A stretch of DNA of 64,000 nt from Massilia glaciei (GTDB taxonomy: Bacteria; Pseudomonadota; Gammaproteobacteria; Burkholderiales; Burkholderiaceae_D). The position numbers and the translations under genes are program-made. The notes under the pieces were generated by a model. The model was not told where the DNA came from. It was given only the letters and a program-made list of their open reading frames with translations, and did not search any database. Each line of letters opens with the position of its first letter. The first letter of the stretch is position 1. Of the stretch, positions 54,903 to 63,914 are shown piece after piece. The stretch lies in assembly GCF_003011895.2 (NCBI RefSeq), contig NZ_PXWF02000259.1, positions 1-64,000 on the forward strand, in the 5' to 3' direction.

Positions 54903-57900
54903 ATGAAACAAATGCCACAAGATATGCGTACACAGACACTTGAACTGGTCAACGCCAGCAAGCCCACCGCCGACACCGGCAAGCAGGCCGCCGCCCTGAT
55001 CAGCGCCTGGCTTGGATCGCTCGACGAAGAAGACCTGGCCGGCACCTCGCCCGAGAGTCTGGCGCCAATCCTGTGGGACGGTTTCACCCAGGCCGCCACG
55101 CGCACCGCGCAGGGCTGCCAGGTCGCCCAGCTGCGCTACTCCGACGGGCGCGGCGGCATGGCCACGGCCCTGCTGGTGCTCAACGCCGACATGCCCTACC
55201 TGGTCGATTCGATCGTCATGGCGATGCGCAAACAGCGCGTCGGCGTCAACGGCGTGATGAACGCGGTGCTGGCGGTCCAGCGCGACGCAGGCGGCCAGGT
55301 CACCTCCGTCGGCGAAACCGGCGCGCCGCTCGAGTCGTATGTCCTGTGCCTGCTCGCCGAAGACCTCGACAGCGACGAACTGGCCGCGCTGGTCGCGAAA
55401 ATCAACATGGTCGCGCGCGACGCCGCCGTGGTGCGGCGCGACGCGGTCGCCATGGCCGACCGCCTGACCTCGGTCGCCGCCGCCGCCGCCGTGCACGGCA
55501 CCGAAGGCCAGGAAGTGGCCGCCTTCCTCGAGTGGGCCAAAAACGAGGGCTTCGAGCCGTTCGGTTACGCCTACTACGTGGTCAAGCCGGGCGTGCGCGA
55601 ACTCGAACGCGACCTGCCAAGCCGCATCGGCGTGCTGCAAGACACCATGCACCCGGTCTACGGCACCTGCCTGGCCAACATCCCGGGCGACTTCGACACC
55701 CTGTCCAAGCGCCCCGACACGCTCTCGATCGTCAAGGCCGACGTCGAAGGCACGCTGCACCGCGACCAGCCGCTCGACTTCATCGGCGTGCGCAACACCG
55801 ACGCCCAGGGCGCGATCCTCGGCGAGCATTGCTTCGTCGGCCTGTTCTCGCGCGCCGCCACCGCGACCCCGCTGGCGCGCCTGCCTTTCGCGCGCGGGCG
55901 CGTGGCCAAGGTCCTGAGCCTGGCCGGCGTGCGCCAGGAGGGCTTCCGCGCCGAGAAATTCCTCGAGATCCTCGAGTCGCTGCCGCGCACCGAGGCGCTC
56001 GAGGCCGACCCCGAATGGCTGGCCCAGGTGTGCAGCTCGGTCGTCTCGCTGTACAAGCAGCCGCGCGCCAAGGTGTTTGCGCGCCGCGACGTCTACGCGC
56101 GCCACCTCAACGTGCTGGTCTACCTGCCGCGTGAGCGCTACAGCGCCGCCGTCGCCGCCGCGCTCGCGTCCGCGCTCAAGCAAAGCTCGGGCGCGACCGA
56201 AGTGCGCTCGCAAACCCTGGTCGCCGACGGCCCGCTGGCGCGCGTCTACCTGATCGCCCACGCCGCGCGCAATCCGCTCGACCTCGAGTCCGACATCCAG
56301 AAGCCTTTGCTGTCGGTGCTCGACGGCTGGCACGACAACTTCGCGGCGCTGACAGACAACGTGTTCGACGTGCCGGTGCGCACCGCGCTGCGCAAGATGT
56401 GCGCCACGCTGCCGGTCAACTACGTGACCGCGACCCCGCCCGAAGTGGCCTTCCGCGACCTCGGCGCGATCCTGCGCAACGGCCAGGAGGGCGTCGCCGT
56501 GCGGGTCGAGACCGACGCCGCAGGCGCCGCCACCGTGCGCCTGTATTCGATCGAAAGCGTGCCTTCGCTGTCGCGCATTTTGCCGGCGCTGCAAAACGCG
56601 GGCGTTGCCGTCGACCGCGAGCAGACCTACCCGATCACCGCCGCCGACGGCGTGCGCCACTTCGTGACCAGCCTGTCGGTCGACGCCGAGAGCGCCGCCA
56701 AACTGGTCAAGCCGAACGTGGTCAAGGTCGCCGAGGAGCTGTTCGAGTCGCTGTTCAACGACGAGGCCGAGGACGGCCGCATGAACGGGCTGGTCATCGA
56801 GGGCGCCCTGAGCATGCGCGAAGTGCAGCTGGTGCGCGCGTACATCAGCTACTGGCGCCAGACCGGCTCCAAGTTCACCGTGCGCTACATCGCCGACACG
56901 CTGCGCCGCCAGCCCGCCATGGTCAAGGAACTGGTCGACGGCTTTTTGCAGCGCTTCGACCCGAAACTGTCGGACGCCCAGCACGCCGACGCGCGCGAAA
57001 AAATCGCCTCGATCAAAACGCGCCTGGCCTCGGTCAACCACGCCGACACCGAGGAAATTTTGGCCGCGCTGGTCGACCTGACGCTGGCGACGGTGCGCAC
57101 CAACTACTTCCAGAACGATATGCAAGGTGACAAGATCATCTTCAAGTTCGACACCAGCAAACTGGCGCTGGTGCCCGAGCCGCGCCCGTACCGCGAGATC
57201 TTCGTGTTCTCGCGCCGCTTCGAGGGCGTGCACCTGCGCGGCGGCCCGGTCGCCCGCGGCGGCCTGCGGTGGTCGGACCGGATGGAGGACTACCGCACCG
57301 AGGTGCTGGGCCTGGTCAAGGCGCAGATGGTCAAGAACGCTGTGATCGTGCCGGCCGGCTCCAAGGGCGGCTTCGTGTGCAAGCAGATGCCCAACAACGC
57401 GGTGCGCGAGACCATCGCGGCCGAAGGCGAGGCGGTCTACCGCCTGTTCATCTCGAGCCTGCTCGAAGTGACCGACAACCGCGTGCGCGGCGCCATCGTG
57501 CCGCCAGCCGACACCGTGCGCTACGACCAGGACGATCCGTACCTGGTGGTGGCCGCCGACAAGGGCACCGCGACCTTCTCCGACATCGCCAACGGCATCG
57601 CGGTCAAGCGCGGCTTCTGGCTCGGCGACGCCTTCGCGTCGGGCGGCTCGAACGGCTACGACCATAAAAAAATGGGCATCACGGCCAAGGGCGCGTTCGA
57701 GGCGGTCAAGCGCCACTTCTACGAGATGGACCACGACATGAACACCACCCCGATCACCATGGTCGGCGTGGGCGACATGTCGGGCGACGTGTTCGGCAAC
57801 GGCGTGCTGTTGTCGCGCCAGCTCAAGGTGCTGGCCGCGTTCGACCACCGCCATATCTTCCTCGACCCGACCCCGGACGTGGTGACCTCGTTCGCCGAGC

Positions 57901-59600
57901 GCGAGCGCATGTTCGCGCTGCCACGCTCGTCGTGGGACGACTACAACAAGGACTTGATCTCGGCCGGCGGCGGGGTGTTCCCGCGCACCTCGCGCACCAT
58001 CGAACTGTCGCCCGAAGTGCGCGCCGCGCTCGACATCAGCGAAACCGTGCTCACGCCCGAAGAACTGATGCACCGGATCCTGCTCGCGCCGGTCGACCTG
58101 TTCTACAACGGCGGCATCGGCACCTACATCAAGGCATCGACCGAGACCCACGCCCAGGTCAAGGACCGCGCCAACGACCATATCCGCGTCAACGGCAACG
58201 AGCTGCGCTGCAAGGTGGTGTCCGAGGGCGGCAACCTCGGCGCGACCCAGCCGGGCCGCATCGAATTCGCGCTCGCGGGCGGGCGCATCTTCACCGACGC
58301 GATCGACAACTCGGCCGGGGTGGACTGCTCCGACCACGAGGTCAACGTCAAGATCTGGCTCGACACCGAAGTCAACGCGGGCGAACTGTCCGAGCTTGAG
58401 CGCAACCGCATCCTCAACGAGATGACGAGCGACGTCGAGGCGCTGGTCCTGCGCGACAACATGCTGCAGACCCACCTGCTGGTGCGCGAGCTGCAGGCCC
58501 AGGCCGACCCGGCCGTGGTCGACGGCTACGCGACCCTGATCGCCAGCCTCGAGGCCGAGGGCGCGCTCTCGCGCGAACTCGAGCAACTGCCGAGCGACGC
58601 CGAACTGGCGCGCCGCAAGCTGCTCGGCGTCGGCCTAACGGCGCCGGAGCTGGCGGTCGTGGTCGCCAACGTCAAGAATCGCTTCAAGCGCACCCTGGCG
58701 GCGCTGCCGCTGACGGAACTGAGCTGGGCCGAATCGGCGCTCAAGCCGTACTTCCCAACGCAGATGGTGGCCACCCGCAACGCGCTGGCGCACCCGCTGG
58801 CCAACGCGATCCTGGCCACCGTGCTGGCCAACGAGTCGGTCAACCGCTGCGGTCCGCTGATGCTGCGCGACCTCGCCGTCGAGCACATGGTCGACGAGAC
58901 CGACGTGGTCAAGGCCTGGGGCCAGTCGTGGTCGGCGCTGCACCTGGCGCCGATCTTCGAGGCGCTCGACGCCGACGCGCTGCTGGTGCCGCGCGCGGTC
59001 TCGGTCAGCGTCGACGCCCGCACCCGCGTGCTGTTCAACGGCGTGATCGAGGGCGTGTTGTCGGTCCCGGCCGACGCGCTGCTTGGCAGCGGTGGCATGG
59101 GGGAGTTGTCGCGCCTGTTCGCGCAGGCCGAGATGCTCACCCAGCTGACCCCGGCCGCGACCGAGGCGGACAACCATCCGCAGCTGTCGCCGTCGTTCCT
59201 GCAGGCCTGGCGCTCGGTCGAGGCGATCGAGGCGGTCGCCAGCTTCCTGTTCGCGGCGGTCTCGGTGCCGCGTCCGGACGGCATGTCGCTGGCCCAGTTC
59301 CTGCAACTGGGCATGGCGCTGCGCGGCCAGGCCGGCATCGACACGCTCGAGCGCGGCCTGAAGCTGGCCCCGCAAAGCAAGTCGCAGGAACAACTGCGCA
59401 ACTACGCGATGCTGGCGCTGCGCCGCACCCAGCAGCGGTTGCTGCTGCAGGTGATGGCCAGCGCCGGCACGGTCGAGGCGGTCGGTTCGGTGACCAAGGC
59501 GATGGGCCTGGCCGGCTATCCTCCGGCGGCCGACCTGGAACAGGCGATGCTCGACGTGTGGGCGCTGTCCGACGCCACCAGCGGCGCAGTGGCGGCGTAA
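54903..59600 (+). CDS. gdhB: NAD-specific glutamate dehydrogenase, large (180-kDa type)
   Basis: A protein of 1565 residues from ATG 54903, which has GGAG six bases upstream; ATG 54873 would add ten residues. It oxidises glutamate to 2-oxoglutarate and ammonia with NAD+. The length and layout fit the Bac_GDH family: an N-terminal ACT-like regulatory half (to about 650), then the catalytic core GGPVARGGLRWSDRMEDYRTE with AGSKGGFVCKQMP (substrate Lys). The NAD-binding region follows (VGVGDMSGDVFGNG), then VVSEGGNLGATQPGRIEFA and a helical C-terminal region. In Pseudomonas the orthologue is ArgR-activated and arginine-stimulated. Here it sits between astB and astE and converts the glutamate produced by the pathway. 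Confidence 0.96.
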   Translation: MKQMPQDMRTQTLELVNASKPTADTGKQAAALISAWLGSLDEEDLAGTSPESLAPILWDGFTQAATRTAQGCQVAQLRYSDGRGGMATALLVLNADMPYLVDSIVMAMRKQRVGVNGVMNAVLAVQRDAGGQVTSVGETGAPLESYVLCLLAEDLDSDELAALVAKINMVARDAAVVRRDAVAMADRLTSVAAAAAVHGTEGQEVAAFLEWAKNEGFEPFGYAYYVVKPGVRELERDLPSRIGVLQDTMHPVYGTCLANIPGDFDTLSKRPDTLSIVKADVEGTLHRDQPLDFIGVRNTDAQGAILGEHCFVGLFSRAATATPLARLPFARGRVAKVLSLAGVRQEGFRAEKFLEILESLPRTEALEADPEWLAQVCSSVVSLYKQPRAKVFARRDVYARHLNVLVYLPRERYSAAVAAALASALKQSSGATEVRSQTLVADGPLARVYLIAHAARNPLDLESDIQKPLLSVLDGWHDNFAALTDNVFDVPVRTALRKMCATLPVNYVTATPPEVAFRDLGAILRNGQEGVAVRVETDAAGAATVRLYSIESVPSLSRILPALQNAGVAVDREQTYPITAADGVRHFVTSLSVDAESAAKLVKPNVVKVAEELFESLFNDEAEDGRMNGLVIEGALSMREVQLVRAYISYWRQTGSKFTVRYIADTLRRQPAMVKELVDGFLQRFDPKLSDAQHADAREKIASIKTRLASVNHADTEEILAALVDLTLATVRTNYFQNDMQGDKIIFKFDTSKLALVPEPRPYREIFVFSRRFEGVHLRGGPVARGGLRWSDRMEDYRTEVLGLVKAQMVKNAVIVPAGSKGGFVCKQMPNNAVRETIAAEGEAVYRLFISSLLEVTDNRVRGAIVPPADTVRYDQDDPYLVVAADKGTATFSDIANGIAVKRGFWLGDAFASGGSNGYDHKKMGITAKGAFEAVKRHFYEMDHDMNTTPITMVGVGDMSGDVFGNGVLLSRQLKVLAAFDHRHIFLDPTPDVVTSFAERERMFALPRSSWDDYNKDLISAGGGVFPRTSRTIELSPEVRAALDISETVLTPEELMHRILLAPVDLFYNGGIGTYIKASTETHAQVKDRANDHIRVNGNELRCKVVSEGGNLGATQPGRIEFALAGGRIFTDAIDNSAGVDCSDHEVNVKIWLDTEVNAGELSELERNRILNEMTSDVEALVLRDNMLQTHLLVRELQAQADPAVVDGYATLIASLEAEGALSRELEQLPSDAELARRKLLGVGLTAPELAVVVANVKNRFKRTLAALPLTELSWAESALKPYFPTQMVATRNALAHPLANAILATVLANESVNRCGPLMLRDLAVEHMVDETDVVKAWGQSWSALHLAPIFEALDADALLVPRAVSVSVDARTRVLFNGVIEGVLSVPADALLGSGGMGELSRLFAQAEMLTQLTPAATEADNHPQLSPSFLQAWRSVEAIEAVASFLFAAVSVPRPDGMSLAQFLQLGMALRGQAGIDTLERGLKLAPQSKSQEQLRNYAMLALRRTQQRLLLQVMASAGTVEAVGSVTKAMGLAGYPPAADLEQAMLDVWALSDATSGAVAA

Positions 59601-59605
59601 GGCGG

Positions 59606-60595
59606 ATGCCTAACACCGACCTTCCGCAGGCGGTGCGGGCGCTGGCCGAGGCTGATTTCGGCGCGTTCGCACCCATGTTTTCCAGCGCCGGTTTTGCGGT
59701 GGCGCTGCCGGCGCGCGGCGTCATGACGATCCGCTCGCGGGCCGGCGGCGAGCGCGCCAGCGTGCTCGTCTCGGTCGGCGTGCACGGCGACGAGACCGGC
59801 CCGATCGAGGTGCTCGCGCACCTGCTCGAGGCGCTCGCGCGGGCGCCGGAAAGGCTGGCGGTCGACCTGATGGTCTGCGTCGGCAACATCGAGGCGATCG
59901 CCGCTGGTAAGCGCTTCGTCGACGCCGACCTCAATCGCATGTTCCGGCCCCAGCGCGGCACGCTGGCGCAGGCGCGCGAGGCCGCGCGCGCGGACCAACT
60001 GATCGCCGCGACCACCGATTTTTTTAACCAGGCGGGCAAGCTGCGCTGGCACCTCGACCTGCACACCGCGATCCGCCCCTCCAAGTATCCCACCTTCGCC
60101 ATCGTGCCCGACCTGATCGGCGAGGCCGGCAAGGCCGCGCTGGTCGGTTGGCTCGGCGAGGCCGCGATCGGGGCGATCATCATGAATCCGAGTTCGGCCG
60201 GCACCTACAGCTACTACTCGGCCGAGTTCCACGGCGCCGCCGCCAGCACGGTCGAACTGGGCCGCGTGGGCACGCTGGGCCAGAACGACCTGAGCCTGTT
60301 TGCCGAGGTCGGCACCGCGCTCGAAGGCCTGCTCACGGGTGCCGCCCCCGCGGTCCCGAAGGCGGCGCCGCACGTGTTCAAGGTGGCGCAGGAGGTGATC
60401 AAGCACAGCGACGCCTTCAGCATGGCGTTCGACCGCGGCACCGAGAACTTCTCGCCCATGCAAGCGGGCGGCGTGATCGCCACCGACGGCGACGTCGTCT
60501 ACAAAGTCATCCATCCCGAAGAGCTGGTCGTGTTCCCCAATCCGGACGTGCGCGTGGGCTTGCGCGCCGGCCTGATGGTGGTGCGCGTCTCCTGA
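59606..60595 (+). CDS. astE: Succinylglutamate desuccinylase
   Basis: A protein of 329 residues started at ATG 59606, five bases after the gdhB stop; the long upstream frame is a shadow. It releases glutamate and succinate from succinylglutamate, the last AST step. Zinc motifs of the M14-like AstE/aspartoacylase family: VGVHGDETGPIE (His and Glu) and WHLDLHTAIRPS (third ligand His); the catalytic Glu is probably in STVELGRVG. Its closeness to gdhB suggests co-translation, so the final two steps of arginine-to-2-oxoglutarate conversion are made together. Confidence 0.94.
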   Translation: MPNTDLPQAVRALAEADFGAFAPMFSSAGFAVALPARGVMTIRSRAGGERASVLVSVGVHGDETGPIEVLAHLLEALARAPERLAVDLMVCVGNIEAIAAGKRFVDADLNRMFRPQRGTLAQAREAARADQLIAATTDFFNQAGKLRWHLDLHTAIRPSKYPTFAIVPDLIGEAGKAALVGWLGEAAIGAIIMNPSSAGTYSYYSAEFHGAAASTVELGRVGTLGQNDLSLFAEVGTALEGLLTGAAPAVPKAAPHVFKVAQEVIKHSDAFSMAFDRGTENFSPMQAGGVIATDGDVVYKVIHPEELVVFPNPDVRVGLRAGLMVVRVS

Positions 60596-60628
60596 GCCCT
60601 TCCAACTAGCCACTAGCGCGAGGCCGGC

Positions 60629-61762
60629 ATGAGCGAGCTGTTTTCCCCAACAACCGTGGGACCGTTGCAGCTGTCGAACCGGATCGTGATCGCACCGATG
60701 TGCCAGTACTCGGCCGAGCAAGGCATCGCCGGCGACTGGCACATGATCCACCTCGGCCACCTGGCGCTGTCGGGCGCGGCGCTGCTGATCCTCGAGGCCA
60801 CCGCGGTCTCGCCCGAGGCGCGCATCTCGGCGCGCGACCTGGGCCTGTGGTCCGACGCCCACGCCGACGCGCTCGCGCCGGTGCTCGCGGCGATCCGCAG
60901 ATACTCCCCGATCCTCCTCGGCATCCAGCTCGCGCACGCGGGCCGCAAGGCGTCGAGCCAGGTGCCGTGGGAGGGCGGCGGCAATGTCGGGCTGGCCGCC
61001 GGTGGATGGCAGACCGAGGCGCCGTCGGCGCTGCCGCACGCGGCCGGCGACACGCCGCCGCTGGCGCTCGACGGGGATGGCATGCGGCGCGTGCGCGATG
61101 ATTTTGTGGCAGCCGCCCGGCGCAGCCACGCGCTCGGCCTCGACGCGATCGAGATCCACGCCGCGCACGGCTACCTGCTGCACCAGTTCTTGTCGCCGTT
61201 GGCGAACGCGCGCGCCGACCACTACGGCGGCGCGCTCGAGAACCGCATGCGCTTTCCGCTCGAGGTGTTCGCGGCGGTGCGCGCCGCGGTGCCGGCCGGC
61301 ATGGCGGTGGGCGCGCGCATCTCGGCCTGCGACTGGGTCGACGGCGGCTGGGACATCGAGCAAAGCGTGGTCCTGTGCCGGGCGCTGCAAGCGGCCGGTT
61401 GCGACTTCATCCACGTCTCGAGCGGGGGCGTCTCGACCGAGCAGAAGATCGCGGCCGGACCGGGCTACCAGATCGGCTTCGCCGAGCGCATCAAGCGCGA
61501 ATGCGGCATGCCGACCATCGGCGTGGGCATGATCACCGAGGCCGCGCAGGCCGAGCGGATCGTCGCCGGCGGCCAGGCCGACATGGTCGCACTGGCGCGC
61601 GCCATGCTGTACGACCCGCGCTGGCCGTGGCACGCGGCGGCCGAACTGGGCGCGCAGGTGCAGGCGCCGCCGCAATACTGGCGCTCGCAGCCGGCGCAGC
61701 ACAAGGCGCTGTTCAATACCGACGTCAATTTGCGAAACATCAACAGTGTGATGTCGAAATAA
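60629..61762 (+). CDS. Old yellow enzyme family flavin oxidoreductase (YqjM/XenA-like)
   Basis: A protein of 377 residues with a TIM-barrel FMN fold. APMCQYSAEQG carries the Cys that tunes the flavin in the YqjM/thermophilic-like class. QLAHAGRKAS supplies active-site residues, DAIEIHAAHGYLLHQF the substrate region, and SPLANARADHYGG plus TIGVGMITEAAQAERIV the phosphate-binding part. It reduces activated alkenes with NAD(P)H. The natural substrate is unknown. It begins 33 bases after astE and may be read through from it, although it has no known role in arginine catabolism. Confidence 0.9.
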   Translation: MSELFSPTTVGPLQLSNRIVIAPMCQYSAEQGIAGDWHMIHLGHLALSGAALLILEATAVSPEARISARDLGLWSDAHADALAPVLAAIRRYSPILLGIQLAHAGRKASSQVPWEGGGNVGLAAGGWQTEAPSALPHAAGDTPPLALDGDGMRRVRDDFVAAARRSHALGLDAIEIHAAHGYLLHQFLSPLANARADHYGGALENRMRFPLEVFAAVRAAVPAGMAVGARISACDWVDGGWDIEQSVVLCRALQAAGCDFIHVSSGGVSTEQKIAAGPGYQIGFAERIKRECGMPTIGVGMITEAAQAERIVAGGQADMVALARAMLYDPRWPWHAAAELGAQVQAPPQYWRSQPAQHKALFNTDVNLRNINSVMSK

Positions 61763-61865
61763 TTATTGGCAAATCTGCAAGTCGGCGTAGAATTGCGAAT
61801 CCCCTGGTTTTGTCACTATCGGTATCAATCGACGGTCCTTACTCACCCTTGTATCCGGATCCCCC

Positions 61866-62771
61866 ATGTTGAAAAAACTGCTGCTGGTGCTGTCCCTGTG
61901 CGCTTTCCTGCCCGGCGTGGCCCACGCCGACGCCCCGGCCGAAGCGAAAATGACCGAAGAGCAGTTCCTGGCAAAGCTGAATTTCCAGCAGGGCAAGATC
62001 AATCTGGGCGGCGGCGTCGCCTCGCTCGACCTGCCGGCCACCTTCCGCTACCTGGGCGCGGCCGACACCGAGCGCCTGCTGGTCGAGGGCTGGGGCAACA
62101 TGCCCGGCAACACCACGCTCGGCATGATCGTGCCGGCCGGGGTGAGCCCACTGAGCGAGGCCGGCTGGGGCGTGATCGTCACCTTCGACAAGGATGGCCA
62201 CGTCAAGGACGACGACGCCGACAGCATCAAGTACGACGAGTTGCTCAAGACCATGCAGGAGGAGACCGCCGCAGCCAGCGAAGAGCGCAAAAAGGCCGGC
62301 TACGACAGCATGGCGCTGGTCGGCTGGGCCGAAAAGCCGAGTTACGACAAGGCCAGCCACAAGTTGTTCTGGGCAAAGGAGCTCAAGACAGGCAACAATC
62401 CGCAGAACTCGCTCAATTACAACATCCGTGTTCTCGGGCGCGAGGGCGTGCTGGTGCTCAACGCGGTGGCCGGCATGCACCAGATCGACACGATCAAGAA
62501 AGAAATGAAGCATGTGACGGCGTTCACCGAGTTTTCGCCCGGCAACCGCTACGCCGATTTCAACGAGAAGACCGACCGGGTCGCCGAGTACGGCATCGCG
62601 GCGCTGGTCGCGGGCGGCCTGGCCGCCAAAATGGGCCTGTTCGCGAAGCTGCTCGCGTTCCTGCTGCTGTTCAAGAAATTCGTCATCATCGGCGTGATCG
62701 CCATCGGCGCCGCGCTGCTCAAATGGTTCGGCAACCGCAAGGCCAAGGTCAAGGTCAGCCTCGAAAAATAA
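61866..62771 (+). CDS. DUF2167 membrane-anchored exported protein
   Basis: A protein of 301 residues with a signal peptide (MLKKLLLVLSLCAFLPG, cleavage near AHADA). A periplasmic domain follows (LNFQQGKINLGGGVASLDLP, FRYLGAADTERLLVEGWGN, WGVIVTFDKDGHVKDDDAD), then two C-terminal membrane helices (AALVAGGLAAKMGLFAKLLA and FKKFVIIGVIAIGAALLKW). This pattern identifies DUF2167, a family of unknown function widespread in Proteobacteria. It is separated from the flavin enzyme by about 100 bases and is the last high-GC gene in the window. Confidence 0.88.
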   Translation: MLKKLLLVLSLCAFLPGVAHADAPAEAKMTEEQFLAKLNFQQGKINLGGGVASLDLPATFRYLGAADTERLLVEGWGNMPGNTTLGMIVPAGVSPLSEAGWGVIVTFDKDGHVKDDDADSIKYDELLKTMQEETAAASEERKKAGYDSMALVGWAEKPSYDKASHKLFWAKELKTGNNPQNSLNYNIRVLGREGVLVLNAVAGMHQIDTIKKEMKHVTAFTEFSPGNRYADFNEKTDRVAEYGIAALVAGGLAAKMGLFAKLLAFLLLFKKFVIIGVIAIGAALLKWFGNRKAKVKVSLEK

Positions 62772-62785
62772 TCCTGGGGCGGTGA

Positions 62786-63364
62786 AGATTTTCGGCAAAC
62801 AGTAATGGCGTCGGCTATGAGATTGACGCAGGTGCCGTCAAAAGTGCAGCGATGCAGCGTAAGGCTGACATGGCATTCGGTGCGACGTTCGGTGCTGTGG
62901 TCGGAGGAACCGTAGGCGTGGCGCTTTCGGCCGGATGTGATGTTGGCACAGGTGGAGCATGTACGCCTGCCAACCCGGCCATAGTTGCCGCTAGTATTGC
63001 GGGTGGCGCGTTAGTTGGGGCACAGGTAGTGCCTCCATTTTTGGAATCAAGCAGGGAACTAGCGAAAAACATATTAACTGCTACTGGTATATCCAAAATG
63101 CAGGGCCATGCATCGCACCATATTGTAGCCGAAGGTGCAGCCCTCGCTGCAGGATCGCGGGCAATACTCAACAAGCATGGCATGAACATTGATAGTGCGT
63201 TTAACGGGATGAATATGAATATGCGCTATCACAATCGCCTTCATAGCCCCGTCTATCATGCTAGTGTCGAACGGGCCCTTACTGGTTCCGTGTCGTATAC
63301 CGATGTGGCCAAGAGGTTAAGTGTCATCAGAGCACAAATTATCATTGGAGTTTTCCTTTTTTGA
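62786..63364 (+). pseudogene. C-terminal fragment of a polymorphic toxin with AHH nuclease domain
   Basis: The frame is open from just after a TGA (62783) to 63364. The first ATG is at 62852 (170 residues) but has no ribosome site, and the residues before it (NGVGYEIDAGAVKSAA) also look protein-like. A Gly/Ala-rich stretch (AFGATFGAVVGGTVGVAL, then IAGGALVGAQVV) precedes the nuclease. The AHH domain has SHHIVAEGA with His89-His90, then HGMNIDSAFNGM and HNRLHSPVYH, matching the AHH (HNH/Endo VII superfamily) pattern. Such domains normally end very large secreted RHS or filamentous-haemagglutinin-type toxins; that carrier is missing. The DNA is clearly AT-richer than its neighbours, which suggests transfer. 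An intact displaced cassette is an alternative to a pseudogene. Confidence 0.7.
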
Positions 63365-63914
63365 TATGATTAAAATATTTGATCCATTGCCCAGTAATTC
63401 TCATTACCCTTTGCTCTGGGGAGGAGGGAGCTTTCTTAAGTATGGCGACCTAAATTTTAGGAGCATGAGGAACGACTGGAAGGAAATTAATCTAGATTTC
63501 TTTAGAGACGTTAAGAGTCAAGTGAGACCACGAATTACTTGCTTAATCCCTGGCATTGCTTTTGAGGCGGAACTGGAAAATTTATTATTTCCGGTTGAGA
63601 TGGATGGACTTGAGCTCTTGCCGTTAAAGGTTGAAGGCAAGGACTGGAAGTTGCTGAACTGCTTGAATTCGATTGACAATGTTGATGAGAAGCGCAGTAT
63701 TTTGCACAGAGACGATTCAGGAAAAATATTTATGGTTCAGAAATTGGTGATAAATAACCTGGCAGTTGATAAAAATGAATTTTTTACCATTCAAGATAGC
63801 AATCGTTCCTCTATTTTTGTTATTGAGTCGTTCGTAAATAGAGTACGGCAACTTGGCCTGAAGGGTCTGCAGTTCAGGCATATAGGTGAGGTCAACGTAA
63901 ATAGCCCCCCATAG
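63321..63914 (+). CDS. Probable immunity protein (Imm11/DUF1629-like) to the AHH toxin fragment
   Basis: A protein of 197 residues from GTG 63321, which has AAGAGG four bases upstream; ATG 63366 (MIKIFDPLPSNSHY) is the alternative start and lies just after the toxin stop. The segments LKVEGKDWKLLNCLNSIDNVDEKRS (LLNCLNSIDNVDEKRS core), IFMVQKLVINNL, FFTIQDSNRSSIFVIESF and RQLGLKGLQFRHIGEV follow the pattern of DUF1629/Imm11-type immunity proteins. It is soluble and AT-rich like the toxin fragment. The family call is from pattern memory; the position directly after a nuclease toxin supports it. Confidence 0.65.
   Translation: MSSEHKLSLEFSFFDMIKIFDPLPSNSHYPLLWGGGSFLKYGDLNFRSMRNDWKEINLDFFRDVKSQVRPRITCLIPGIAFEAELENLLFPVEMDGLELLPLKVEGKDWKLLNCLNSIDNVDEKRSILHRDDSGKIFMVQKLVINNLAVDKNEFFTIQDSNRSSIFVIESFVNRVRQLGLKGLQFRHIGEVNVNSPP

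Noticed and set aside
54840-58586. A 1248-residue open frame opposite gdhB
   Set aside because: It is antisense to a clearly conserved enzyme and has the Arg/His/Val-rich composition of GC-rich shadow frames, with no domain pattern.
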